This document shows positions 1-6,861 of a stretch of DNA of 14,660 nucleotides, one piece after another; the stretch's first letter is position 1, and each line of letters starts with the position of its first letter. The stretch spans positions 1 through 14,660 of the forward strand of contig JBGTBQ010000227.1 in assembly GCA_041749275.1 (NCBI GenBank), written 5' to 3'. Source of the DNA: JBGTBQ01 sp041749275 (GTDB lineage: Bacteria; Acidobacteriota; Blastocatellia; Pyrinomonadales; Pyrinomonadaceae). Under the pieces are notes generated by a model. That model searched no databases, was not told the origin of the DNA, and was given only the letters and a program-made list of their open reading frames with translations. A program made the position numbers and the translations under genes.

Positions 1-875
1 AGGTGCGTGAGCCGCGCCTCAAGTCCCCGGAGCCGCTGATCGGCAGCGCCGGCGGCTCCGCGCCGCGCGTGAATTCTCTCTCTCGCGCGCTCGCCGAGTT
101 TGATTAAATCCGCGTAGTCGTTCTTGCGCTGCGCGGCCTCGGTCACGCCGTCGAGGCCGCGCGACGCCGTCGCCGTCCTCTTCGCCGGCGCGCCGACCTG
201 CTGGCGCGCATGCTGTCTGTATTTGACGAGCGGTTCGGCGATAAAATCAACGTCCGCGACCGCCGCGACGATGAGTGCGATCCAGCCGTCGTGGATGATG
301 CCGAGGTCTTCCGGGATTTCGAGCGCAAGGTCGCTGTATTCAGCGCGGAAGGCCATCGTTGCGCCCGTCACCGTCCAGCCGGGCAAAAGCACGTCGAGCG
401 CGCGCCCCCGCCGCACCAACCGCTGCTCCTTTTCGCCGAAGCCGACCGCGTCCCACAGCCGCGCGCCGAGGGGTCGCAGCTTCTCGTCTACCACTTCGGC
501 GTCCGTGAAAACGAGGCCGACGCGGGGCGCGGCGGCGAAGCGCTCCGTGATGCGCGAAAGCTTTTCGGGCAACCACACGTCGTCCTGATCCGAGAGAGCG
601 ATTAGCTCGCCCCGGCAGAGACTGATCGCGCGTCCGAAGTTCCTCGTCGAGCCGAGGTTCTCGGCGTTACGGTGAAGCCGCACCGGGAACGGCGCGCGCG
701 CGGCGAACTCCTCAAGAATCTGCCATGTCGCGTCGCCCGAACGATCATCGCAGACGACAAGCTCGGCGGGCGCGAGCGTCTGCGCGGCGATGGAGGCGAG
801 TTGCTCGGCAAGGTAGGCGGCTCCGTTGTAGGTGCAGAGCGCCACCGAGACGCCTTCGGATGCCCGCGCCGTCAA
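1..875 (-). CDS. Family 2 glycosyltransferase, 3' end cut by window edge
   Basis: GT-A fold glycosyltransferase of the group often annotated as rhamnosyltransferase. It should transfer a sugar from a nucleotide donor to the growing glycan on the cytoplasmic side. The frame stays open from 875 to the left edge (about 291 codons), so the C-terminus is missing. Seen in the translation: VALCTYNGA near residues 11-19, the nucleotide-binding VVCDDRSGD near 40-48, and the metal-binding SDQDDVW at 95-101, a hallmark of this subgroup. The start is TTG at 875. It overlaps the TGA of the preceding glycosyltransferase as TTGA and has a GGAGG Shine-Dalgarno 7 nt upstream (887-883). No in-frame ATG lies nearby. 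It is the last visible gene of the operon. The sugar specificity cannot be read from the sequence; rhamnosyl transfer is only a family-level guess. Confidence 0.9.
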   Translation of the reverse strand, partial: MTARASEGVSVALCTYNGAAYLAEQLASIAAQTLAPAELVVCDDRSGDATWQILEEFAARAPFPVRLHRNAENLGSTRNFGRAISLCRGELIALSDQDDVWLPEKLSRITERFAAAPRVGLVFTDAEVVDEKLRPLGARLWDAVGFGEKEQRLVRRGRALDVLLPGWTVTGATMAFRAEYSDLALEIPEDLGIIHDGWIALIVAAVADVDFIAEPLVKYRQHARQQVGAPAKRTATASRGLDGVTEAAQRKNDYADLIKLGERARERIHARRGAAGAADQRLRGLEARLTH

Positions 876-1798
876 CGTCGCGCCTCCGCGTCTTCGGCGG
901 CGGGCGTGGCGGTCGGCGCCTTCCCTTTCAGCGAGCTTAACCCAGCCAGCATCCAGCGGTAGCCCGCCAGCACGCCGACGCCCGTGTAGGCCACGGCAAG
1001 CGCCTTGCCTGGCAGCGTCCGCTGGTGGCGGGCGACGCGCGCGCAGAGCTGGCGCAGCATCCGCCAGTAGAGCCGCCGCGCTGAACGTCCGTGCACTTCG
1101 CCCGCGAAATGCTTGGCGACGTACACCTCCCAATCACCGAAGTCCCGTGCGCGGCGGAGGCGCAGCGGCGGGTCGGAAAGGTAGGCGAACTTGCCAACCA
1201 GCGACAACTCAATCAAGAGCGAGATGTCGGGCGAGACGACGCGCGTATAGACCGAAGTGGCGGCGAGAGCCGCCGACCGGAAAACTCCGTAGACGGCGAA
1301 CCCGCCATTTAAACCCCAGAGCACGACGTTCAGGCGCGCCAGTTTCTCCTTGAGGCCGCGTGTGTCCACGTACTCGTGGACGCGCTCAAGCTCGCGCCCC
1401 TGCTGGTCAACCCAGATGACCTGCGTGTAGCAGAGCGCGATCTCCGGGTCCGTTAGAAGAACTTCGACGCAGCGCGAGACCTGCGAAGGGTGGCGCACGT
1501 CATGGCCCGACGCCCACATGAAGAACTCCCCGCGCGCCAGTTCGAACACGCGGTTGAAGTTGTCTATCCCGCCGATGTTGGTCTCGTTGCGGTGGTAGCG
1601 CACGCGCGGGTCGCGCGCCGCGTACTCGGCGCAGATCGCGGGCGTCCGGTCGGTCGAGGCGTTGTCGCAGATGACCACTTCGAGGTTCCCGTAGTCTTGC
1701 CCGAGCAGTGAGTCGAGCGCCCCCCGGAGGTGCTCCTCTTCGTTGAAGACCGGCAACCCGATGCTGACGAGCGGGTGGTCGTTCGCGGAGTCAGCCAA
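872..1798 (-). CDS. Family 2 glycosyltransferase, 308 aa
   Basis: Predicted cytoplasmic or membrane-associated sugar transferase with one GT-A domain. Residues 11-20 (VSIGLPVFNE) form the first Rossmann strand, and VVICDNASTD at 41-50 is the nucleotide-binding loop. The usual DXD/DDD metal site is replaced by WASGHDV at 95-101, a variant seen in some GT2 branches, so I do not read it as inactivation. A basic, Arg-rich C-terminus (about 220-300) with a hydrophobic patch near 265-285 could contact the membrane. The start is TTG at 1798, preceded in frame by the TGA of the upstream gene and two codons, with GAAGGA about 9 nt upstream. It overlaps the next gene by 4 nt. Donor and acceptor are unknown. 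Confidence 0.88.
   Translation of the reverse strand: MADSANDHPLVSIGLPVFNEEEHLRGALDSLLGQDYGNLEVVICDNASTDRTPAICAEYAARDPRVRYHRNETNIGGIDNFNRVFELARGEFFMWASGHDVRHPSQVSRCVEVLLTDPEIALCYTQVIWVDQQGRELERVHEYVDTRGLKEKLARLNVVLWGLNGGFAVYGVFRSAALAATSVYTRVVSPDISLLIELSLVGKFAYLSDPPLRLRRARDFGDWEVYVAKHFAGEVHGRSARRLYWRMLRQLCARVARHQRTLPGKALAVAYTGVGVLAGYRWMLAGLSSLKGKAPTATPAAEDAEARR
883..887 (-). promoter_or_regulatory. Shine-Dalgarno site for the TTG start at 875
   Basis: GGAGG on the minus strand, 7 nt before TTG 875 and inside the end of the upstream glycosyltransferase gene. It fixes the start of the partial gene, which has no ATG nearby. Confidence 0.7.
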
Positions 1799-1804
1799 GC
1801 GAAT

Positions 1805-3040
1805 TCATCCTTCTTGCATGCGCCCTTGGATTAACGGCGGGGCCTCTCCGCCGTGGAAAGGACTCACCCGCTCGTACACTTCCAGAATGTTATTGAAATT
1901 AGTCTCGGCGAAATCCGGAACATAGTCGGGGTGCTGACGCTGCGCGCGGCGCAACAGCAGATAGAGTTTCGAGCGGTTGGCGGGCGACAGGAAGCGCTTC
2001 GCTGTCAGGATCGCCCAGAGTCCAGTGCTGTAGACCAATTTCTCCCACAGGCGCATGTGACTCTTCAGCTTGCGTAGATCATCCTTCGTCATGCTCTTAT
2101 GCAGGTAGACCTGCTCGTAGACGTAGGTGATTTGCAGGAAGCGGTAGCGGCGGTAGCTGCCCGACGAATCGAATTCCGCCCCGTAGTTCGCCCGCAGGGC
2201 TTCGAGGGAGAACAGCCAAGAGGTGTTGATGTGCGTGCCGGGCAGCAGGACGCGCTCAAGCCGCTGCGCGGCCCGTGGGTCGGGTAGAGAGTTCAGGAAC
2301 TCGGCGCCCTCATCCTCGCGCTTGTTGATGTGGTAGAAGCCGTAAGACTTCGGCGTGACGCCGATAGTGACGAGCCGGTACGGGCAAATGAGGATGCGCT
2401 CGGCCTTGAGGAACATCACGTTGCTTGCATAGAAGTCCGGGAACGGCGACTGAAAGAAGGCGCCCTTGTCGGCGAGCGACTCGATGAACTTCCGGCTGAC
2501 CGTGAAGAACTGCATGTTGTAGTCATACAGCAGCTTGAAATTGACGAATCCCTTCACCAACTCGCGGGCCTGCCCCGTGTCCAGCAGATAAGGCTGGTCG
2601 GAGCCGTTGTGCAGGAAGGCCGCGTGGCCGTGCGCCTGCACGCGCCCCTCGGCGATGGCCGGATGCACGCCGGGATAGACGTAGAGGTACGCGCTGGTAT
2701 AAACGAAGTCGGGATGGTCGAACTCCTCGACGAGGCGGCTGACGGTGCTGAAGAAACTCTGCATCAGGCAGTCGTCGTCGCCGAGCATGATGACGTAGTC
2801 GCCAGTGCTCTTCTCCAGCGCGTTGTTCCAGTTGTCCGTGACCGGCACGAAGCTGTCCGTCCGGTAATACTTGATGCGCGGGTCGGCGAGCGAGCGCACG
2901 TAGCCCTCGACATCCTCCTCCGAGCAGTTGTCGGAGACGATGACCTCCCAGTCGTCGTAATCCTGTCGCCGCACGGTTTCGACGGCGTATCGCAGATACT
3001 CCAGCCGGTTGCGCGTCGGCAGAAGGACGGAAAACTTCAT
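1805..3040 (-). CDS. Family 2 glycosyltransferase, 411 aa
   Basis: GT-A glycosyltransferase with FSVLLPTRNR at residues 3-12, VIVSDNCSEED at 33-43 and a clear metal-binding GDDD at 87-90 after YVIML. The catalytic domain covers roughly the first 240 residues. The remaining 170 residues are rich in Lys, Arg, Tyr and Leu and match no domain I recognise; they may recognise the acceptor or bind membrane. ATG 3040 overlaps the TGA of the upstream methyltransferase as ATGA, with GGGGAAGCAGG just before it. A 6-nt gap separates it from the next glycosyltransferase, and both lie in the same reading frame. By eye the gene has more AT-rich codons (Lys, Asn, Tyr, Phe) than its neighbours, which may reflect a different origin. 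The linkage formed is unknown. Confidence 0.88.
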   Translation of the reverse strand: MKFSVLLPTRNRLEYLRYAVETVRRQDYDDWEVIVSDNCSEEDVEGYVRSLADPRIKYYRTDSFVPVTDNWNNALEKSTGDYVIMLGDDDCLMQSFFSTVSRLVEEFDHPDFVYTSAYLYVYPGVHPAIAEGRVQAHGHAAFLHNGSDQPYLLDTGQARELVKGFVNFKLLYDYNMQFFTVSRKFIESLADKGAFFQSPFPDFYASNVMFLKAERILICPYRLVTIGVTPKSYGFYHINKREDEGAEFLNSLPDPRAAQRLERVLLPGTHINTSWLFSLEALRANYGAEFDSSGSYRRYRFLQITYVYEQVYLHKSMTKDDLRKLKSHMRLWEKLVYSTGLWAILTAKRFLSPANRSKLYLLLRRAQRQHPDYVPDFAETNFNNILEVYERVSPFHGGEAPPLIQGRMQEG

Positions 3041-3930
3041 CCTGCTTCCCCTTTCCGAAAGATAATGGTGTAGCTGCTGCCGAGCAGCCCCCTGCGCTCG
3101 ACGGAGAAGAAAAACGCGGTGAGCCGGGCGCCCAGCCGGCGCAGCCAGCGGCGCGGTCGCGCGCGGGTCGTGAGGTTGACCAGCGACTCTTCCCAGCCGA
3201 ACTGGTTCCAGCCCATCGCGCCTTCATCACTCGTCGTGACGGCGACCGGCACAAGCCCGAGCCGCTGCCCGCGCTCGATGAGCGTTTGGGCCGGGATCAG
3301 GAAGACGTGGCGCGGCGCGTCAACGTGCGTCCAGTAGCGACCGAGGACGCGAAACTGGAAAGCGGCGGGGTTGGGCGCGGCGATGGCGAGGACGCCGCCG
3401 GGCTTGAGCCGCGCGGCGGCGGCTTCCAGCGTCTCAAGCGGGTCGGGCAGATGTTCGATGACCTGCCAGAGCGCGATGACATTATACGGGCCGGAGACGG
3501 ACAGCGCCCCCTTGGTGTCATTTGTGTTGATGGCCCGCACGCCGACCACTTCCTCAAGGACGCGGCAGCAGCCCGCGTCCATCTCAATCGCTTCGACCTC
3601 GAAGCCGGACTGCTTGGCACTGAGCGCGAAGGCGCCGACCGCCGGGCCGATCTCCAAAAGATTGCCGCCCGGCACGAATTGCCGGATCAGATCAACCTTA
3701 TACCGCTCCTGCCGGGCGCCCGCCTCCAACTGCTCCAACGTCGGCGAGATTGGATAGTAGTCCGCCGTATAAAATTCACCCAAGTTGTTTGGGATGGGCG
3801 ACAGGAAAATCAAGCCGCAGCCGGGACAACGATAGTAATGGAAGTTCTCTTCCGAAGCGCGGCGATTCCTGTCCTTCGTTTTGAAGAACAGGCCGGACTT
3901 CCGCTGGCAAAAAGGACAACTCACTTTCAC
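3037..3930 (-). CDS. Zinc-ribbon class I SAM-dependent methyltransferase
   Basis: Class I methyltransferase with an N-terminal four-cysteine ribbon (CPFC and CPGC, Cys 5, 8, 35 and 38 from the chosen start). A SAM-binding domain follows, with motif I LLEIGPAVGAF at about 92-102, an acidic IEMD strand near 115-118, and ALWQVIEHLPDP then KPGG further on. This arrangement is common for methyltransferases in polysaccharide clusters. The substrate is probably a glycan or nucleotide sugar, but its identity and the atom methylated are not determinable. The frame is open back to GTG 4005, which would overlap the epimerase gene by 25 nt without a visible ribosome site. GTG 3930 has TAGG 6 nt upstream and begins just before the cysteine ribbon, so I prefer it (297 aa rather than 322). 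It shares ATGA with the following glycosyltransferase. Confidence 0.85.
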   Translation of the reverse strand: MKVSCPFCQRKSGLFFKTKDRNRRASEENFHYYRCPGCGLIFLSPIPNNLGEFYTADYYPISPTLEQLEAGARQERYKVDLIRQFVPGGNLLEIGPAVGAFALSAKQSGFEVEAIEMDAGCCRVLEEVVGVRAINTNDTKGALSVSGPYNVIALWQVIEHLPDPLETLEAAAARLKPGGVLAIAAPNPAAFQFRVLGRYWTHVDAPRHVFLIPAQTLIERGQRLGLVPVAVTTSDEGAMGWNQFGWEESLVNLTTRARPRRWLRRLGARLTAFFFSVERRGLLGSSYTIIFRKGEAG

Positions 3931-3980
3931 AAAATACCTATCGAGTAATCTGAAAATGTTCCGCGGGGCGGCGGCGCTTG

Positions 3981-4892
3981 TTACGTGTGCCGTTCGCGCC
4001 ACCACGCAATCGTCTCGTCCAGCCCCGCTCCTAAGTCGAGCCGTGGACGCCAGCCGACCTCCTCGACGAGCCGCTTCGTGTCGGCGACGATCAGGCGCGG
4101 CTCGCCCGCCGGAGCGGCGACGGCGCCCAGACGAACCAACTCGCGGCGGTTCATCCGGTCGCCGATCTCGTTGATAACATCCTTCAAGGCGACCGCGCGC
4201 CCCGATGCAATGTTGATGGCGCTCTCGGCCTCGCTGTCAAGCAGCGCGACGAAGCCCTCGGCCACATCCACGACGTGCAGAAAGTCGCGCACCTGTTCGC
4301 CGTGCGTGCAGCGCGCCTCCTCGCCGCGGAGCAGTGCGCGCGTGACCGAAGCGACGAGCCGGTTCGGGTGCTCGTGCGGGCCGTAGAGAAAGAAGACGCG
4401 CCCCCACGCGGCACTCAGACCGACTTGCGCGGCATAAGCTTCGAGCATCACGCGCAGCGCGTGCTTGCACGCGCCGTAGAGGGTCGCGGGCTTGAGCGGC
4501 GTCACGCCCTCAAGGCAAGGCTCCACGCCGCCCCACTCATATTCGGCGCACGACCCGGCAGCCACCACGCGCCGCCCGCCCGCCTCCGCGAACGCACGGA
4601 ACAGATCGAGGCTCGCCTGCACCCAGCGGAAGTTTTCAATCGAAGTCCAGAACTTGCCATGCTCCGCGTACCACGCCAGATGGAGCAGGTGCGTGGGCCG
4701 CACGGCGGCGACGACTTCGGCGCCCTTGTCCCGTGCGAGCAAGTCCGCCTCATGCCAGACGACGCCCTGCGGCGCGTCCGCGGGCGGCGGCTGCGAAGAG
4801 ACGGCGTGAACCTCGAAACCGGCGGAGACGAGCGCGGGCGGGCAGTGCCGCCCGACGAAGCCGGTCGCGCCCGTCAGAAGTACTCGCTTCAT
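3981..4892 (-). CDS. NAD(P)-dependent epimerase/4-ketoreductase, extended SDR, 303 aa
   Basis: Extended short-chain dehydrogenase of the nucleotide-sugar epimerase family. The cofactor motif GATGFVG is at residues 8-14, the active-site Ser lies in AAGSCAEYEW (111-120) and the catalytic YGACK is at 139-143. Next to a cytidylyltransferase, a 4,6-dehydratase, a C-methyltransferase and an RmlC-type epimerase, the likely role is the final stereospecific reduction of the C4 ketone, giving a CDP-6-deoxyhexose. That role is inferred from context; the family also contains true C4-epimerases. The start is ATG 4892, whose ATGA overlaps the RmlC-type stop and directly precedes the KRVLLTGATG strand. The frame runs open further upstream, but that stretch overlaps the neighbouring gene and lacks family character. 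No strong Shine-Dalgarno is seen, so translational coupling is likely. Confidence 0.9.
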   Translation of the reverse strand: MKRVLLTGATGFVGRHCPPALVSAGFEVHAVSSQPPPADAPQGVVWHEADLLARDKGAEVVAAVRPTHLLHLAWYAEHGKFWTSIENFRWVQASLDLFRAFAEAGGRRVVAAGSCAEYEWGGVEPCLEGVTPLKPATLYGACKHALRVMLEAYAAQVGLSAAWGRVFFLYGPHEHPNRLVASVTRALLRGEEARCTHGEQVRDFLHVVDVAEGFVALLDSEAESAINIASGRAVALKDVINEIGDRMNRRELVRLGAVAAPAGEPRLIVADTKRLVEEVGWRPRLDLGAGLDETIAWWRERHT

Positions 4893-5422
4893 GCGCTGAA
4901 ATCCGGATACTCGCGATCCCTCGCATTGATGATGCGGCGGCGCTCCTCCGGCCACTCGACGCCGAAGGCCGGGTCGTCCCAGCGCACGCCGCGCGCACTC
5001 TCCGGCGCGTAGTAAGTGGACATCTGATAGAAGACCTCCGCATCGTCGGCGAGCGTCTGGAAGCCGTGCGCGAAGCCTTCCGGGACATAGAGCGCCGCGC
5101 CGTTCTCTTCCGAGAGTTCGACGCCGACCCACTCTTTAAACGTCGGCGACGCGGGCCGGAGGTCAACGATCACGTCATAGACCGCGCCGCGCGTGCAGCG
5201 CACGAGCTTGATTTGCGCGTGCGGCGCGGCTTGATAGTGCATCCCGCGCAATGTTCCCGCAAGCCGGTTGAAAGAGATGTTGCACTCGACGAGCGCGGCG
5301 CTCAATCCCTGTCGCTCGAACTCGCACGCCGACCAGCTTCGCGCGAAGTGGCCGCGCTCGTCCTCGAACCGCTCCAACTCGACGAGGAAAGCGCCCTTTA
5401 GTTTGGTTTCAGTAAAGATCAT
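4889..5422 (-). CDS. RmlC/NovW-type nucleotide-sugar 3,5- (or 3-/5-) epimerase, 177 aa
   Basis: Small cupin enzyme that epimerises C3 and/or C5 of 4-keto-6-deoxy nucleotide sugars. Length and motifs match RmlC: FEDERGHFAR (19-28), TLRGMHYQ (57-64) with the catalytic base His62, Lys72, DVIVDLR (83-89), YVPEGFAHGFQ (112-122), Tyr132 at the position of the catalytic tyrosine, and VRWDDPAFGVEWP (146-158). It would usually be called dTDP-4-dehydrorhamnose 3,5-epimerase. Here the flanking genes are CDP-sugar genes plus a C-methyltransferase, so a NovW-like role on a CDP-4-keto sugar is at least as likely. Unlike its neighbours it is not overlapped by the upstream gene: a 91-bp gap with a large hairpin precedes ATG 5422, and no good ribosome site is visible in the 12 nt between hairpin and start. 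Confidence 0.92.
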   Translation of the reverse strand: MIFTETKLKGAFLVELERFEDERGHFARSWSACEFERQGLSAALVECNISFNRLAGTLRGMHYQAAPHAQIKLVRCTRGAVYDVIVDLRPASPTFKEWVGVELSEENGAALYVPEGFAHGFQTLADDAEVFYQMSTYYAPESARGVRWDDPAFGVEWPEERRRIINARDREYPDFSA

Positions 5423-5434
5423 CGTGCGAGAAAT

Positions 5435-5507
5435 GACGATAGACGATAGATGATGGACGACGGATAAAGTGTCTCCGGCAATCGTCCATGGTCTATCGTC
5501 TATCGTC
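5435..5507. repeat. Heptanucleotide-repeat inverted repeat, 26-bp stem
   Basis: Left arm 5435-5460 consists of GACGATA units and variants: GACGATA twice, then GATGATG and GACGA. Right arm 5482-5507 is its inverted copy, with two TATCGTC units at 5494-5500 and 5501-5507. The arms pair over 26 bp with two mismatches (outer 15 bp perfect) around a 21-nt loop. It lies between the C-methyltransferase stop (5514) and the RmlC-type start (5422), so it would form in the operon mRNA. No T-run follows it in the transcribed direction. A related repeat sits at the other end of the C-methyltransferase gene. Confidence 0.85.
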
Positions 5508-5513
5508 CGTTAG

Positions 5514-6821
5514 TCAAACCACTCTCACCTCCGGGATGGGGATGATGAAGCGACCGCCGCGTGCGCGGTAATCACTTTGTTGTTCAAGGATTTCGTCGGC
5601 GAAGTTCCACGTCAGCAGCAGGCAATAGTCGGGCATCTCTTCTAGAAGTTTTTCGGGAGCCTGAATCCGGAGGTGCGTGCCCGGCGTGTAGCGACCCTGT
5701 TTGACGGTGCTGCGGTCAACCACGAAATCGAGCGTCTCGCGTCCCACGCGGAAGTAGTTGAGCAGCGTGCTGCCCTTCGCCGACGCGCCGTAGACGACGA
5801 CGCGCCGGCCCTGCGACTTCAGATCGCCGAGAAGCGAAAGCAACTCGCCGCGCAGTCGCTCCACCTTGGCCGCGAAGCCGCGGTAAAACTCCACGCGGTC
5901 AACGCCCCACTCCTGCTCCTCCCGGAGCAGTTCGCGGACGGCGGGCGACGGCTCGCCGTCCGGCTCTTCCGCCTTCGCCGCGGGCCCCGCGTAGACGCGC
6001 AGCGTGCCGCCGTGAATCGGCAACCGCTCCACGTCAATGATGCGAAGGGCGTGGCGGCGGAAGAGGCGGTCGAGCGCCGTCAGCGAGAAGTAACACAGAT
6101 GCTCGTGGTAAATCGTGTCGAACTCGCAATGGTCTATCATCTCTTTAACGTAAGGAACCTCGACCACCACGACGCCGCCCGGTTTGAGAAGCAGCGCGAA
6201 GCCCTCGACCACGCCGTTCAAGTCCGCGACGTGCGCGAGCACGTTGTTGGCATGGATGACATCGGCGCGGCGGCCCTCGCCGGCGAGACGGCGGGCGAGC
6301 GCTTCGCCGAAAAAGTCGCACACGGTCGGAACGCCGCGCTCCTCTTCGGCGACGCGGGCGATATTTGTCGCCGGCTCGACGCCGAGCACGGGCACGCCCC
6401 CGCGTCGGTAAAACTGCAAGAGATAGCCGTCGTTGCTCGCCACCTCGATGACGAGCGAGTCCGCGCCGAGCGCCCGCTCGCGCGCGAGGCGCGTCGCGAT
6501 CTCTTCGGCGTGCCGCAACATCGTGTCGGAGAATGAAGAGAGGTAGAAATATTCGCGGAAGAGTTTTTCCGGCGGCACCGTCTCGGTGATCTGCACGAGC
6601 GAGCACGCGGGGCAGAAAGCGAGGTCGAGCGGGTAGGTTTCCTCTTCGTCGTCCAACTGCTTTTCCGTCAGCAGGGCGTTAGCGAGCGGCGTGCGCCCCA
6701 ACGAGAGGACGACTACTAACTCACCGCCGCCGCACGCGCGGCACGGCGTCCGGACGATGGACGATGGTTCGTCAGCCGCCCCCTTTTTTTCCTCAACACC
6801 CGCCATGCCTTCATCCCTCAT
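5514..6821 (-). CDS. Sugar C-methyltransferase, TylC3/NovU/TcaB9 type
   Basis: SAM-dependent methyltransferase that adds a methyl group to a ring carbon of a 4-keto-6-deoxy nucleotide sugar (C3 in TylC3 and TcaB9, C5 in NovU). All three domains of the family are visible: a zinc-binding N-terminus (Cys 27, 30, 70 and 73), a SAM domain with VIEVASNDGYL at 124-134 and YHEH at 238-241, and a C-terminal Rossmann-like domain with VVVYGASAKG near 338-347. YHEH contains the Tyr, Glu and His equivalent to the TcaB9 active site. Length (435 aa) is usual for the family. ATG 6821 overlaps rfbG by 11 nt. A second ATG at 6806 has GAGGG 8 nt upstream and may be the true start (430 aa). Heptanucleotide repeats occur at both ends, the right-hand one inside codons for PSSIVRT. 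Whether C3 or C5 is methylated cannot be told. Confidence 0.93.
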   Translation of the reverse strand: MRDEGMAGVEEKKGAADEPSSIVRTPCRACGGGELVVVLSLGRTPLANALLTEKQLDDEEETYPLDLAFCPACSLVQITETVPPEKLFREYFYLSSFSDTMLRHAEEIATRLARERALGADSLVIEVASNDGYLLQFYRRGGVPVLGVEPATNIARVAEEERGVPTVCDFFGEALARRLAGEGRRADVIHANNVLAHVADLNGVVEGFALLLKPGGVVVVEVPYVKEMIDHCEFDTIYHEHLCYFSLTALDRLFRRHALRIIDVERLPIHGGTLRVYAGPAAKAEEPDGEPSPAVRELLREEQEWGVDRVEFYRGFAAKVERLRGELLSLLGDLKSQGRRVVVYGASAKGSTLLNYFRVGRETLDFVVDRSTVKQGRYTPGTHLRIQAPEKLLEEMPDYCLLLTWNFADEILEQQSDYRARGGRFIIPIPEVRVV

Positions 6822-6861
6822 GGTGTATCTTCAAGCTCCGATCTTTCACTCGTCCATCGTC
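6753..6861. repeat. Heptanucleotide inverted repeat spanning the rfbG/C-methyltransferase junction
   Basis: Two GACGATG units at 6753-6759 and 6760-6766 are mirrored by TCGTCCATCGTC at 6850-6861. The 12-bp match (6753-6764 with 6850-6861) is perfect, with 85 nt between the arms. One arm lies in the N-terminal codons of the C-methyltransferase and the other in the last codons of rfbG (encoding PDDGRV). The unit is one base different from the GACGATA units in the hairpin at 5435-5507, so both are probably one repeat family. Confidence 0.7.

Noticed and set aside
4893..5132. Extended N-terminus for the epimerase/reductase
   Set aside because: The added residues overlap the RmlC-type gene in another frame. 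ATG 4892 forms an ATGA overlap and begins right at the cofactor-binding strand.
5435..5507. CRISPR or insertion-sequence end
   Set aside because: The units are 7-bp tandem repeats in inverted arms, not 25-40-bp repeats with unique spacers. No transposase gene or target-site duplication is visible.
5673..6536. 287-codon plus-strand open frame opposite the C-methyltransferase
   Set aside because: Antisense shadow of a gene with all expected domains; no promoter, ribosome site or motif.
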